Assembly (NCBI GenBank): GCA_016709545.1 | Contig: JADJMO010000009.1 | Location: 124,001 to 188,000, forward strand | Source: Myxococcales bacterium | GTDB lineage: Bacteria; Myxococcota_A; Polyangia; Polyangiales; JADJMO01 | DNA length: 64,000 bases | Reading direction: 5' to 3' | In this document: positions 19,014 to 27,074 of the stretch, piece after piece | Position numbering within the stretch: position 1 is the stretch's first letter | Layout: each line of letters opens with the position of its first letter | Notes under the pieces: model-generated | What the model saw: only the letters and a program-made list of their open reading frames with translations | The model's database searches: none | Told to the model about the DNA's origin: nothing | Program-made: the position numbers and the translations under genes

Positions 19014-21205
19014 GGCAACCTCAACGCGGTGCTCGAGCCTCCGAGCTCGAACGTGCGCGGGACGATCATGCCCTCGCGCTCCTCGACCCCCGGATCGCCC
19101 AGGATCCAGCGGAACAGGAGCCCGCGGAGGCGCAGCGCGTCGGCCTTGCGCGGGCCGAAGAGATCCACCTTCTCGGCCGGGTCGACCTTGCGGTCGTAGA
19201 GCATGAAACGGGGCCCCTTGCGGGTCGGCACGTAGACGAGCTTGAGGTCCCCCTCGAGGATCATGCGGTGCTTGGCGGCGACGATCAGGGGCTCCATCTC
19301 GGCCCGCATCACCACGTCGTAGGCGAGCCGCGGATCGAGCTCGGTCGTCTGGGCGACGTTCGGGTACGGGATGCGCAGCGGGTTGTCGCCGCCGCTCGGG
19401 AGCTCGGGGATCGACTCCGTCATCCACACCTCGGTCTCGGAGAACGCCGGCAGCGAGGGCAGCGAGCCGCCGTCGATCGCGGGCCGCAGCGAGCGCCCGA
19501 TCATGGAGACCGCGGCGTCCTTGGGCGCCCCGACGAGCTCGAGCAGCGTGGGGGCGAGGTCGACGTCGCGGACCACCGAGTCGACGCGGGTCGGCCCCTT
19601 GCCGGGCACGCGGATGGCGAGCGGCACGTGCACGACCTGGTCGCCGAACAGGTGGTCGCCGTGCCCCTGACCGTGACCGTCGTCGAACAACATCTCGCCG
19701 TGGTCGGCGGTGACCACGACGATGGTGTCCTCGGCGAGACCGCGCATGCGCAGCGACTCGAGGATCTGCGCGGCCGCGTCGTCGACCGACGCCACCGCGC
19801 CGTCGTAGAGCGCGCGCACCTGGCGGATGTCCGCCTCGTCGAGCGGCTGCTCCTGCCCGAGCACGTTGGGCTTGTGGTACTTGAAGCGCCCCTTGTACGA
19901 GGGGTCGCCGAACCGCGCGTAGTAGGGCGCCGGCGCGGCGTAGGGGAAGTGCGCGGTGGAGAAGAACACCGTCAGGAAGAACGGCGCGTCGCCGTCGAGC
20001 TTGTCGAGTGCCCGCAGCGTGTCCTTGGCCACGAACGACGGATCCGCGGCCTGGTTCAGCTCGCGCATCGCCGGCAGGATCGCCCGACCAGCGCGCCCGT
20101 GCAGGAACGGCAGGAGCGGGGTGGCCTGTGACAGCGCGCGCGTGGCGATGAGCGTGTGGAAGTTGAAGGTGGGCGCGTCGACCGTGTCGAACCCGTAGCG
20201 CACGCGCGTGAAGATGTCGGCCGCGTAGTCGCCGACCACCGCGCTCTTGTACCCGAGCTTGCCGAGCCGCTGCGGCAGCGCGGCGAGGTCGCGCGCGCGG
20301 TCCTCGTAGCGGGGGAACATCGTGCGCAGGCCGTGCTCGTGCGGCTCGCGCCCGGTGAGGATGGTAGTCCACGAGGGCAGCGTGCGCGGCAGCGTGACGT
20401 AGGCCCGGGTGAACTGCGCCCCGGTCGCCGCCACCTGCGAGAGGTGTGGCGCGGTGCGCCCGACGAGCCGGTCGTCGCGCAGCGAGTCGACCGCCAGGAT
20501 CAGCACGTTGGGCCGCGACTTCTTCACGCGGGCGTGCGGGACGCGCGTCTTGATCGCGAGCCCCGATGCGAGCAGCACGATGGCCCCGAGGACCGGCACG
20601 AGCACGCGCCCGTGGCGCCGCAACCACGGCCGCGCGACGCGCCAGCGCTCTTGCAGCTCGTGGGCCTTCGGTCGCCACCACGCGAGGACGAGCAGGACCG
20701 CGAGGGCGACCACGCCCGGCCGACCGAGCCAGTCGGTGACGAACACCTCGGCGCCGCGCCGCAGCGCGGACTCCGAGTGGTACATCGTCTCGGCGTAGAG
20801 CTGCGGCATGCCGGCGATGCCCCACCCGAGGACGAGCAGGTAGACCGCGACCACGAGGCCGAACCGCGCGAGGAACCGGCGCCCGGTGGTGCTCGGGCGC
20901 CGCAGCACGAGGAGCAGCTCGACGACCACGCCGATCGCCGCGCCGAGCGCCGCCGCGACCGCGATCAGCGAGTAGGTGAGCGCGCGGACGTCAGCCTGGA
21001 AGCTCCGCTTGGCCAGGTCGACGATGGCCGTCGTACGTACACCGAACACCTTGTCGTCGTCGCCCCCCGCGAAGGCGCGCTGGGTGAGGAGGAGCACGAA
21101 AGCAGCACCGATCACGGGCGCGGAGACGACGAGCTCCGCCGCGCGCGCCACCCCGGCCAGAACACGGGGCCCACCCTTGGTCGCCTCCTTCGGGGTGTCG
21201 GACAT
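19010..21205 (-). CDS. Membrane sulfatase-fold (LTA-synthase-like) transferase
   Basis: A 731-aa intact protein. About five TM segments occupy residues 20-230, followed by a large extracytoplasmic catalytic domain: ILAVDSLRDDR (metal Asp), YVTLPRTLPSWTTILTG (Thr in place of the sulfatase Cys/Ser), FFSTAHFPY, TIVVVTADHGEM and HGDHLFGDQVVHVPL (metal His). The TM-bundle plus catalytic-domain layout is that of LtaS and of phosphoethanolamine transferases. ATG 21205 follows a TGCTAGGCA box. The stop overlaps the start of the second family member, so they are one unit. Probable modification of a surface glycan or lipid. Confidence 0.8.
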   Translation of the reverse strand: MSDTPKEATKGGPRVLAGVARAAELVVSAPVIGAAFVLLLTQRAFAGGDDDKVFGVRTTAIVDLAKRSFQADVRALTYSLIAVAAALGAAIGVVVELLLVLRRPSTTGRRFLARFGLVVAVYLLVLGWGIAGMPQLYAETMYHSESALRRGAEVFVTDWLGRPGVVALAVLLVLAWWRPKAHELQERWRVARPWLRRHGRVLVPVLGAIVLLASGLAIKTRVPHARVKKSRPNVLILAVDSLRDDRLVGRTAPHLSQVAATGAQFTRAYVTLPRTLPSWTTILTGREPHEHGLRTMFPRYEDRARDLAALPQRLGKLGYKSAVVGDYAADIFTRVRYGFDTVDAPTFNFHTLIATRALSQATPLLPFLHGRAGRAILPAMRELNQAADPSFVAKDTLRALDKLDGDAPFFLTVFFSTAHFPYAAPAPYYARFGDPSYKGRFKYHKPNVLGQEQPLDEADIRQVRALYDGAVASVDDAAAQILESLRMRGLAEDTIVVVTADHGEMLFDDGHGQGHGDHLFGDQVVHVPLAIRVPGKGPTRVDSVVRDVDLAPTLLELVGAPKDAAVSMIGRSLRPAIDGGSLPSLPAFSETEVWMTESIPELPSGGDNPLRIPYPNVAQTTELDPRLAYDVVMRAEMEPLIVAAKHRMILEGDLKLVYVPTRKGPRFMLYDRKVDPAEKVDLFGPRKADALRLRGLLFRWILGDPGVEEREGMIVPRTFELGGSSTALRLP

Positions 21206-21216
21206 CGGGGCCTGCC

Positions 21217-21222
21217 TGCCTA
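21217..21222 (-). promoter_or_regulatory. -10 element (TGC-TAGGCA) of the sulfatase-fold pair
   Basis: Minus strand TGCTAGGCA ends 11 nt before ATG 21205. Confidence 0.4.
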
Positions 21223-21250
21223 GCACGCCCTCCCCGGGGGGAGCGAGGCG

Positions 21251-21269
21251 CCGCGACAGACCGCGACAG
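21251..21269. promoter_or_regulatory. Direct-repeat operator-like motif (copy A)
   Basis: On the minus strand it reads CTGTCGCGGTCTGTCGCGG: two CTGTCGCGG units with 10-nt periodicity. It lies between the divergent starts of the sulfatase-fold gene and the Ser/Thr kinase. The same motif (18 of 19 bases) recurs at 26344-26362 in another divergent gap. Confidence 0.5.
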
Positions 21270-21291
21270 GCAGACGCGCGCCTGCGCTGGG

Positions 21292-21297
21292 TACGCT
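21292..21297 (+). promoter_or_regulatory. -10 element (TACGCT) of the second Ser/Thr kinase
   Basis: TACGCT ends 10 nt before ATG 21308. No Shine-Dalgarno is visible. Confidence 0.35.
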
Positions 21298-21307
21298 TTC
21301 GACCGAG

Positions 21308-22831
21308 ATGGAGGGCCTCGACCACGTGGAGATCGGCGGGCGCTACCGGGTGATCGGACCGCTCGGCGAGGGCGGCATGGCGAAGGTGCTCCTCGCCTTC
21401 ACGACCTCCGCGGCCGGCGTCTCCAAGCTCGTGGTCATCAAGCTGCTGCGCCCCGAGCTCGCAGGCGACGAGTCGTTCATCGACATGTTCGTCGACGAGG
21501 CGCGCCTCGCCGCGTTGCTCTCGCACGCCAACGTCATCCACACCTACGAGGTCGGTTCGGACGAGCAGGGGCACTTCCTCGTGATGGAGTACCTCGAGGG
21601 CCAGGCCCTGAGCTCGCTCTACAAGAAGCTCCCCCGCGACCGGATGCCGCGCGACCTGCAGCTGCACGTGCTCGGCGAGCTGCTCACGGGGCTCGACTAC
21701 GCGCACGACCTGACGGATCGCAACGGACAGGCGCTCCACATCGTGCACCGCGACGTGAGCCCCCAGAACGTGATGGTGACCTACGACGCCCAGGTCAAGG
21801 TCCTCGACTTCGGCATCGCCAAGGCCATCAGCAACAACACCGCCACGCTCACCGGCACGCTCAAGGGCAAGGTCGCCTACATCTCGCCGGAGCAGGCCCT
21901 CGGTCAGCCCGTCGATCGCTCGGCCGACGTCTTCGCCGTGGGCGTCATGTTGTGGGAGGCCCTCGCCGGCCGGCGCATCAACCAGGGAACGACCGACGTC
22001 ACCCTGCTCACCAAGCGCCTCGCGCGCGAGGAGCCCCGCATCCGCGACGTGGCCCCCGACGTCGACCCCCGCCTCGCCGAGATCTGCGACCGCGCCATGG
22101 CGTTCGAGGCCGCGGATCGCTACCCGACGTGCGGCGCGTTCCGCGACGCCCTCGATCCGTTCCTCCCCCCTTCCGAGCGGCGCGAGCGCACCCGCGAGCT
22201 CTCGACGCTCGTCCGCCAGCTGTTCTCGGACGAGCGCGAGAAGCAGCGCGCGCTCGTCGACGCCGCCCTCCACGGCGCGAACCTCTCGGTGAGCGCGGTC
22301 TACCCGGCGCACCGCGAACGCACCCCGAACCGCGAGCAGACCCCGAGCCTCCAGACGGCCCAGAGTGTCAACCCCGAGCCTTCGAGCCCCGCACCCCCGG
22401 CGGCGCGCTCGGGTGGGCGGGCGTGGCTGATCGGCGCCGTGCTCGCCGCGGTCGCGATCGTCGTCGGCGTGCGGATGATGCCCCGCGAACAGCCCCGTGA
22501 CGCGGCCTCGAGCCCGAGCCCCGCGGTCAGCGCGGCCGCGCCCGCGAAGTCCATGATCGCACCCGCCGACCCGGTGGTGATCGACGCGCCGGCGGCGCCC
22601 GTCGTCGCCACGCCTCCATCCTCGCCCGCCGCGGGCACCTTCGTCGCCGCGCAGCCCGCGACGAACGCCAAGCCGGCGGTGGCGCCGAAGCCCACCGCCG
22701 TCGCCGTCGCCTCGACCGCCGCGGCCACCACGGTCGCCGCTGCCCCCACGCCGTCCGCCGTCCCGACCGCGACCGCGCCCCCGAAGAAGGGCAAACACAC
22801 CATCGACGACAAGGACCCGTACGCGCCATGA
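21308..22831 (+). CDS. Ser/Thr protein kinase with single TM and Pro/Ala-rich periplasmic tail
   Basis: A 507-aa protein. Kinase domain at residues 10-285: GEGGMAKVLLA, VIKLL, HRDVSPQNVM (the Ser-Pro-Gln variant common in myxobacterial kinases), DFGIAK and YISPEQ. A basic helical region (290-330) is followed by a TM helix (about 375-392) and a long Ala/Pro/Thr tail ending IDDKDPYAP. The tail has no recognisable sensor fold. The stop overlaps the ATG of the next gene (ATGA), so kinase and TPR/PEGA protein are translationally coupled and probably functionally linked. Confidence 0.9.
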   Translation: MEGLDHVEIGGRYRVIGPLGEGGMAKVLLAFTTSAAGVSKLVVIKLLRPELAGDESFIDMFVDEARLAALLSHANVIHTYEVGSDEQGHFLVMEYLEGQALSSLYKKLPRDRMPRDLQLHVLGELLTGLDYAHDLTDRNGQALHIVHRDVSPQNVMVTYDAQVKVLDFGIAKAISNNTATLTGTLKGKVAYISPEQALGQPVDRSADVFAVGVMLWEALAGRRINQGTTDVTLLTKRLAREEPRIRDVAPDVDPRLAEICDRAMAFEAADRYPTCGAFRDALDPFLPPSERRERTRELSTLVRQLFSDEREKQRALVDAALHGANLSVSAVYPAHRERTPNREQTPSLQTAQSVNPEPSSPAPPAARSGGRAWLIGAVLAAVAIVVGVRMMPREQPRDAASSPSPAVSAAAPAKSMIAPADPVVIDAPAAPVVATPPSSPAAGTFVAAQPATNAKPAVAPKPTAVAVASTAAATTVAAAPTPSAVPTATAPPKKGKHTIDDKDPYAP

Positions 22832-23713
22832 AAGCCCTCCTCGCGATCCTCGCTCCCTGCGTGGTCGTCGCTGCGGCCCACGCGGGCGAAGACCCGAAGG
22901 TGGCGGAGGCCCGCCCGCACTTCACGCGCGGCGTCGAGCTCTACAAGGACGGCGACTTCCGCGGCGCGCTGATCGAGTTCCAGCGCGCCTACCAGATCGC
23001 CCCGAACTTCCGCATCCTCTACAACATCGGCAAGGCCAACCTCGAGCTGCTCGACTACCCGGCGGCCCTCGTCGCGTTCGAGCGCTACCTCGCCGAGGGT
23101 GGCGCCGAGGTGCCGACCGACAAGCGCACGGAGGTCGAGGCCGAGATCGAAGCTGAAGCAGCGCGTCGCCTACCTCACCATCGAGTGCAACGCCCCCGGC
23201 ATCGAGATCTGGGTCGACGAGGTGATGGTCGGCAAGACGCCCTTCTCCAAGGAGGTCGTCGTCGGCACGGGCCGCCACAAGGTGTCGGTGAAGGGCCAGA
23301 GCCCCGAGGTCGTCGAGGTCGCCGGCGGAGACCACACCACCGTCAAGCTCCGGGTCGACGTGAAGCCGACACCCCTCGGCCCGAAGCCCGCGCCGAGCCG
23401 GACCGGCGTCTGGGTCGGCGTGACCGTCACCTCGGCCCTGCTCGTCGGCACGGGTGTGTTCGGGTACCTCGCCCTCAGCAGCCGGCAGGACTTCCGCAAC
23501 GCGGCCGACGCCGGCCCCCTCGGTGCTGCCGACGTCGACGACCGGGAGCGCAAGATCAGGCGCTTCACCCTCACCACCGACATCCTCGCCGGGGCCACCG
23601 TCCTCGCCGGCGCCGTCACCCTCTATTACGTGCTGAGCCGCACGGATTCGGGACAGCCGGACACGAAAGTGGGCTTCGGCCCAGGTTCCATCCTCCTGGA
23701 GGGCCGTTTCTAG
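22828..23713 (+). CDS. TPR and PEGA-like envelope protein (frameshifted)
   Basis: About 294 aa once joined. A signal peptide (to about residue 20, ending in AHAG) leads to TPR-like helices (FTRGVELYKDGDFRGALIEFQRAYQIAPN, LEYPAALVAFERYL type). The frame then changes near 23147 in GATCGAAGCTGAAG. The continuation, from LKQRVAYLTIECNAPGIEIWVDE, is a PEGA-type beta domain (VWVDG-like, GRHKVSVKG), then a linker and two hydrophobic segments (about residues 205-225 and 258-275) and the C-terminal tail. Such proteins probably bind cell-surface components. It follows a Ser/Thr kinase with ATGA overlap. Confidence 0.75.
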
Positions 23714-23722
23714 TCACTGCTC

Positions 23723-25423
23723 TTGATTCGCCGCGAAAAGACGCGAAACAATGGGTGGGTGTCGTCCTCGGACCTCCGACCCTGGTTCGAAGCGCTGACC
23801 GCTCGGCTGGAAAAGAACGACCACACGGGCGCGATCGAGTTCCTGGTCGAGCGCTCGGCCGAGCTGCTCGCGGTCCCCGGGGGGCCACAGGCGCTGGTCG
23901 CGTTCCTCGCCGAGGCCAAGGCCCACCAGGCGCCGCGCGATCCCTGGACCCTGCTCGGCGCCGCCGACCTCGAGGCGCTCTGCGAGTGGAGCTCCGAGAC
24001 CGCCGAGACGCCGCTCCACCACGCGCTCGGCGCCTTCTGCCGCCTCGAGCTCGACCGGACGCTCGAGACCGGCGCGTGCAGCGTGTGCCTCCACCCCGCC
24101 GGGCCCGAGGCCGAATCGGCCCATCGGCTCGCCCGTGGCTGCCACCACGTCGCGGCCGGGCGCTTCGTGGAAGCCGTCGCCGAGCTCGACGCGCTCTTCG
24201 AAGATCCCAGCGTCGAGGCCCCGTTGCTCCGCGTCGTGGCCGGCATCGTCGGGGCGCGGGCCGTGCTCCGCATGGGCGACGCCCACGAGGGTCGCCGCCG
24301 CTTCGCCGCGCTCCGCTCGCTCACGAGTCCGGGCAGCGGCCTCTGCTCGCTCGTCGAGGTGCACGAGCTCCGCGCGATGCTCTCGGGAGGGGACGAGCTC
24401 GAGCAGGTGCGCACGCGCGCCGAGCAGCTCGCCAGCGGTGAACAGGCTGCCCACGTGCGCACGCTCGCGCGTCGCTTGCGGGCGTTCGCCGACGTGTTGC
24501 TCGGTCATCCGCCGAGCCGGGCCAGCTTCGAGGCCGGCGCGGAGGCCCACCTCGACGGCGCCGAGGTCGCGGTCCTCGCCGGCCACACCGTCGCCGTCGC
24601 GCCGCTGCTCGCGGTGGCCTCGTCGTGTGCGCGCGACGGGCGCCACTACCTCGAGGCGCGGGCGCGCATCCTCGCCGGGATCGCGTCGTTCGCCGAGGGG
24701 ACGGCCGCGGCCCGCCGTCGCGCCGAGAAGGAGCTGGCCCTCGCCCGCAGGCTCTGCGACGACCGTGGCTACCAGCACCTCGCCGCGCGCTGCGACCTCG
24801 TCGAGGCCCTCGCGGCGGATCGGAGCCGCGATCCGACCGCCCACGAGCGGCGCCTCGAGAGCGTCCTCGAGACCTCCACCACCGTCACGATCCTCGAGCG
24901 GCTCGCCGAGGCCGCGCTGCACCGTCGCCCGCTCGACCAGCTCCACGCCGGCGATCGGCAGCTGCTCGATCTGCTCGGCTTCGCCAGCTTGCCGGCCTTC
25001 ACCGTGGACGACGGCACGGGAGCCCGCCTCGTCGGCTCCCTCGATCTCGAGCGCTGGCAGGGCCGCGCCGACCTGGTCGTCGACCTCGATCGCGGCGAGC
25101 TCGTCGCCAGGAACAAGGTCGTGCGCGGTCAGGCCCGCATCGTCGCCCTGCTCGCCCACCTGGTGGGCGCGGGCGCGCGCGCGGTGGAGGCCGACGAGCT
25201 GTTCCGCGGCGTCTGGAACGCGCGCACCTACGCCCCGCTCCGGCATCGCAACGCGGTGTACCTGGCCATCGCCCGCACGCGCCGCATCCTCTCGCCGCTG
25301 CTCGGCGAGGCCCCGATCGTGCGTCACCCGAACGGCTGGCGGCTTCGCGACGACCTCTACGCGATCGTCGTGCGCGCGATGGCCCCGCTGCCTACGGCGA
25401 CGGCGCGCTCGTCAGGTACGTGA
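23723..25423 (+). CDS. TPR-rich transcriptional regulator with C-terminal winged helix
   Basis: A 554-566 aa protein: TTG 23723 or GTG 23759 could both start it, the latter giving VSSSDLRPWFEAL. Most of it is Ala/Leu/Glu-rich alpha-helical hairpins, read as degenerate TPRs (about residues 20-400). The last 110 residues (ELVARNKVVRGQARIVALLAHLV...VEADELFRGVWNARTY...RHRNAVYLAIARTRRIL) fit an OmpR/SARP-style winged-helix with recognition helix and wing (IVRHPNGWRLRDDLYAI). TPR-wHTH proteins sense partners through the TPRs and bind DNA. It follows the kinase/PEGA pair by 9 nt. Family call is moderate. Confidence 0.6.
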   Translation: MIRREKTRNNGWVSSSDLRPWFEALTARLEKNDHTGAIEFLVERSAELLAVPGGPQALVAFLAEAKAHQAPRDPWTLLGAADLEALCEWSSETAETPLHHALGAFCRLELDRTLETGACSVCLHPAGPEAESAHRLARGCHHVAAGRFVEAVAELDALFEDPSVEAPLLRVVAGIVGARAVLRMGDAHEGRRRFAALRSLTSPGSGLCSLVEVHELRAMLSGGDELEQVRTRAEQLASGEQAAHVRTLARRLRAFADVLLGHPPSRASFEAGAEAHLDGAEVAVLAGHTVAVAPLLAVASSCARDGRHYLEARARILAGIASFAEGTAAARRRAEKELALARRLCDDRGYQHLAARCDLVEALAADRSRDPTAHERRLESVLETSTTVTILERLAEAALHRRPLDQLHAGDRQLLDLLGFASLPAFTVDDGTGARLVGSLDLERWQGRADLVVDLDRGELVARNKVVRGQARIVALLAHLVGAGARAVEADELFRGVWNARTYAPLRHRNAVYLAIARTRRILSPLLGEAPIVRHPNGWRLRDDLYAIVVRAMAPLPTATARSSGT

Positions 25424-26309
25424 CCGTCTTGGCCTTCACGATCACCGTGCGCTTCGCGTAGAGCTGCCCGAGCGCGTTGCGGCCCGTGAGGGTGACGTTG
25501 CCCGGCGGGATGTTCACGAACCCACCGAGCCCGGTGGCGTCGGTGGCGAGCGCGTCGGTGTTGGGCAAGCCGCCCTCGTAGTAGTAGCCCTTGGTGTTCG
25601 GCCCCTTGAGCGAGGGCGACAGCGAGACCCCCGCCGCCGTCTTCCCCTCGCAGTCGAGGCTCTGGCTGAGGAGGTGGCCCGCGGTGTCGTCGACCGAGCC
25701 GCCGACGAGCGCGAGCAGCGCGTCGATGTCGGTCTTGGAGAGCGCGTGCAGCGGCTCTCCGCCCGCCTTGACCGAGTCCTGGTCGTCGTAGAGCGGGGGG
25801 CTGACGATGATGGCCGGCATCAGCGGCGCAGGCGGCGTGGCCTTGAAGTAGCCGTCGAATCCGCGCGGAACGGTGAGCGCGAAGATGCCATCGGTGTCGG
25901 TGGTCACCTCGGCGGTGATCGGCTTGGTGCACTCGGGATCGAGCTTGCCGCACGCCACGAACACCACGCCCTTCACGGGCTTCTCGCTCACGTCGACGAT
26001 GCGGTTGCGGGTGGTGCGCTTCTCGCCGGTGCTGTCGAGGGGCCAGCTGATGCTGCCCACGCACCCCCACGGGCCCGAAGGCACGGTCTCGCTGGTGTCG
26101 GCGCTGGTGTCGACGGCCGTGCCGGTGTCCGACTTGCTGCCTGCGACGCACGCACCCTGGTAGCAGGTGGAGCCGGCCCACGCGGGCCCCTTGCTCGTGC
26201 AGTCGCCGTCGATCGAACACTGGCCGAGCTCGGCGGGCACGATCAAGGTGCAAGCGCCCGCGAGCAGGAGCCCCGAACCCAGCGCGACCCGCACGACCGA
26301 TCTCGACAC
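25392..26309 (-). CDS. Lipoprotein with Cys-rich N-terminus and carboxypeptidase-regulatory-like repeat
   Basis: A 305-aa protein. The signal peptide ends LLLAGAC (lipobox). A short Cys-rich module follows (CSIDGDCTSKGPAWAGSTCYQGACV), then a Thr/Ser/Asp linker and beta-sandwich segments of the kind found in carboxypeptidase-regulatory domains (VDVSEKPVKGVVFVACG, TTDTDGIFALTVPRGFDGYF, FVNIPPGNVTLTGRN). Presumably displayed on the outer membrane. GTG 26309 has a TACCCT box 6 nt upstream. The 3' end overlaps the convergent regulator gene by 32 nt. No enzyme motif seen. Confidence 0.65.
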   Translation of the reverse strand: MSRSVVRVALGSGLLLAGACTLIVPAELGQCSIDGDCTSKGPAWAGSTCYQGACVAGSKSDTGTAVDTSADTSETVPSGPWGCVGSISWPLDSTGEKRTTRNRIVDVSEKPVKGVVFVACGKLDPECTKPITAEVTTDTDGIFALTVPRGFDGYFKATPPAPLMPAIIVSPPLYDDQDSVKAGGEPLHALSKTDIDALLALVGGSVDDTAGHLLSQSLDCEGKTAAGVSLSPSLKGPNTKGYYYEGGLPNTDALATDATGLGGFVNIPPGNVTLTGRNALGQLYAKRTVIVKAKTVTYLTSAPSP

Positions 26310-26315
26310 CCGATC

Positions 26316-26321
26316 AGGGTA
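26316..26321 (-). promoter_or_regulatory. -10 element (CA-TACCCT) of the lipoprotein gene
   Basis: Minus strand CATACCCT, then 6 nt, then GTG 26309. Confidence 0.4.
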
Positions 26322-26343
26322 TGTGCCGCCGCGCGGCGTCGAT

Positions 26344-26362
26344 CTGTCGCGCTCTGTCGCGG
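26344..26362. promoter_or_regulatory. Direct-repeat operator-like motif (copy B)
   Basis: CTGTCGCGCTCTGTCGCGG on the plus strand: two CTGTCGCG units 10 nt apart, between the divergent lipoprotein and esterase genes. It matches 21251-21269 at 18 of 19 positions in the opposite orientation. Confidence 0.5.
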
Positions 26363-26390
26363 TGGCCCGGCCGGTGCGCTACCAGGAGGC

Positions 26391-27074
26391 ATGCGACTCG
26401 GAGAGCTCGACGTGCAGATCGTGGGCCCGGTGGGCGGCAAGGGCCCGGTGGTGGTGCTGCTCCACGGGTTCAGGGCTCCGGGAGACGATCTCGTCTCTCT
26501 CGCCCGCGTGCTGCGCGCGCCACCGGGCACCCGCTTCGTGTTCCCGGTCGCGCCCATCGATCTCGGCCGCGCCTACGCGGGCGGCCGGGCCTGGTGGTTC
26601 ATCGACCTCGAGGCGCGCATGCGCGCGGGTGGCCGGAGGGACGTCCGCGAGGTCCCCGAGGGCCTCTCGCAAGCGCGCGCGCTCGTCGACGGGCTGCTCG
26701 ACGACGTGGCGCGCACCCTCGCCCCCGCGGAGGGTCAGCTCGTCCTCGGGGGCTTCTCGCAGGGCGCGATGCTCGCGCTCGACGTCGCGCTGCGCTCGGA
26801 CCGCGCGCTCGCCGGGCTCGTGCTGATGTCCGGCACGCACCTCGCGGCGGACGAGTGGGCCGCTCGGCTGCCCGCGCGGCGAGGCCTGCCCGTCTTCATG
26901 AGCCACGGCCGCGACGACGAGCTCCTGCCGTTCGCCACGAGCGAAGCCCTCCGTGACGTGCTGACGGCCGCCGGGCTCCCCGTCACGTGGGTGCCGTTCG
27001 GCGGAGGCCACGGCATCCCGGAGCGCGTGCTCGAAGGCGTCGGCGACTTCTTGGAGACGACGCTGGGTCAGTAG
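26391..27074 (+). CDS. Phospholipase/carboxylesterase-family alpha/beta hydrolase
   Basis: A 227-aa cytoplasmic serine hydrolase. The nucleophile elbow is GGFSQGAM. The catalytic Asp lies in SHGRDDELLPF and the His in GGGHGIP. VVVLLHGF forms the oxyanion loop. This size and motif set match the PF02230 group (acyl-protein thioesterase/YpfH-like), which cleaves short acyl esters or thioesters. ATG 26391 has a very good AGGAGG one base upstream (26384-26389), and a TACCAG box overlaps that region. The last 7 nt overlap the convergent FadL-like gene. Confidence 0.85.
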   Translation: MRLGELDVQIVGPVGGKGPVVVLLHGFRAPGDDLVSLARVLRAPPGTRFVFPVAPIDLGRAYAGGRAWWFIDLEARMRAGGRRDVREVPEGLSQARALVDGLLDDVARTLAPAEGQLVLGGFSQGAMLALDVALRSDRALAGLVLMSGTHLAADEWAARLPARRGLPVFMSHGRDDELLPFATSEALRDVLTAAGLPVTWVPFGGGHGIPERVLEGVGDFLETTLGQ

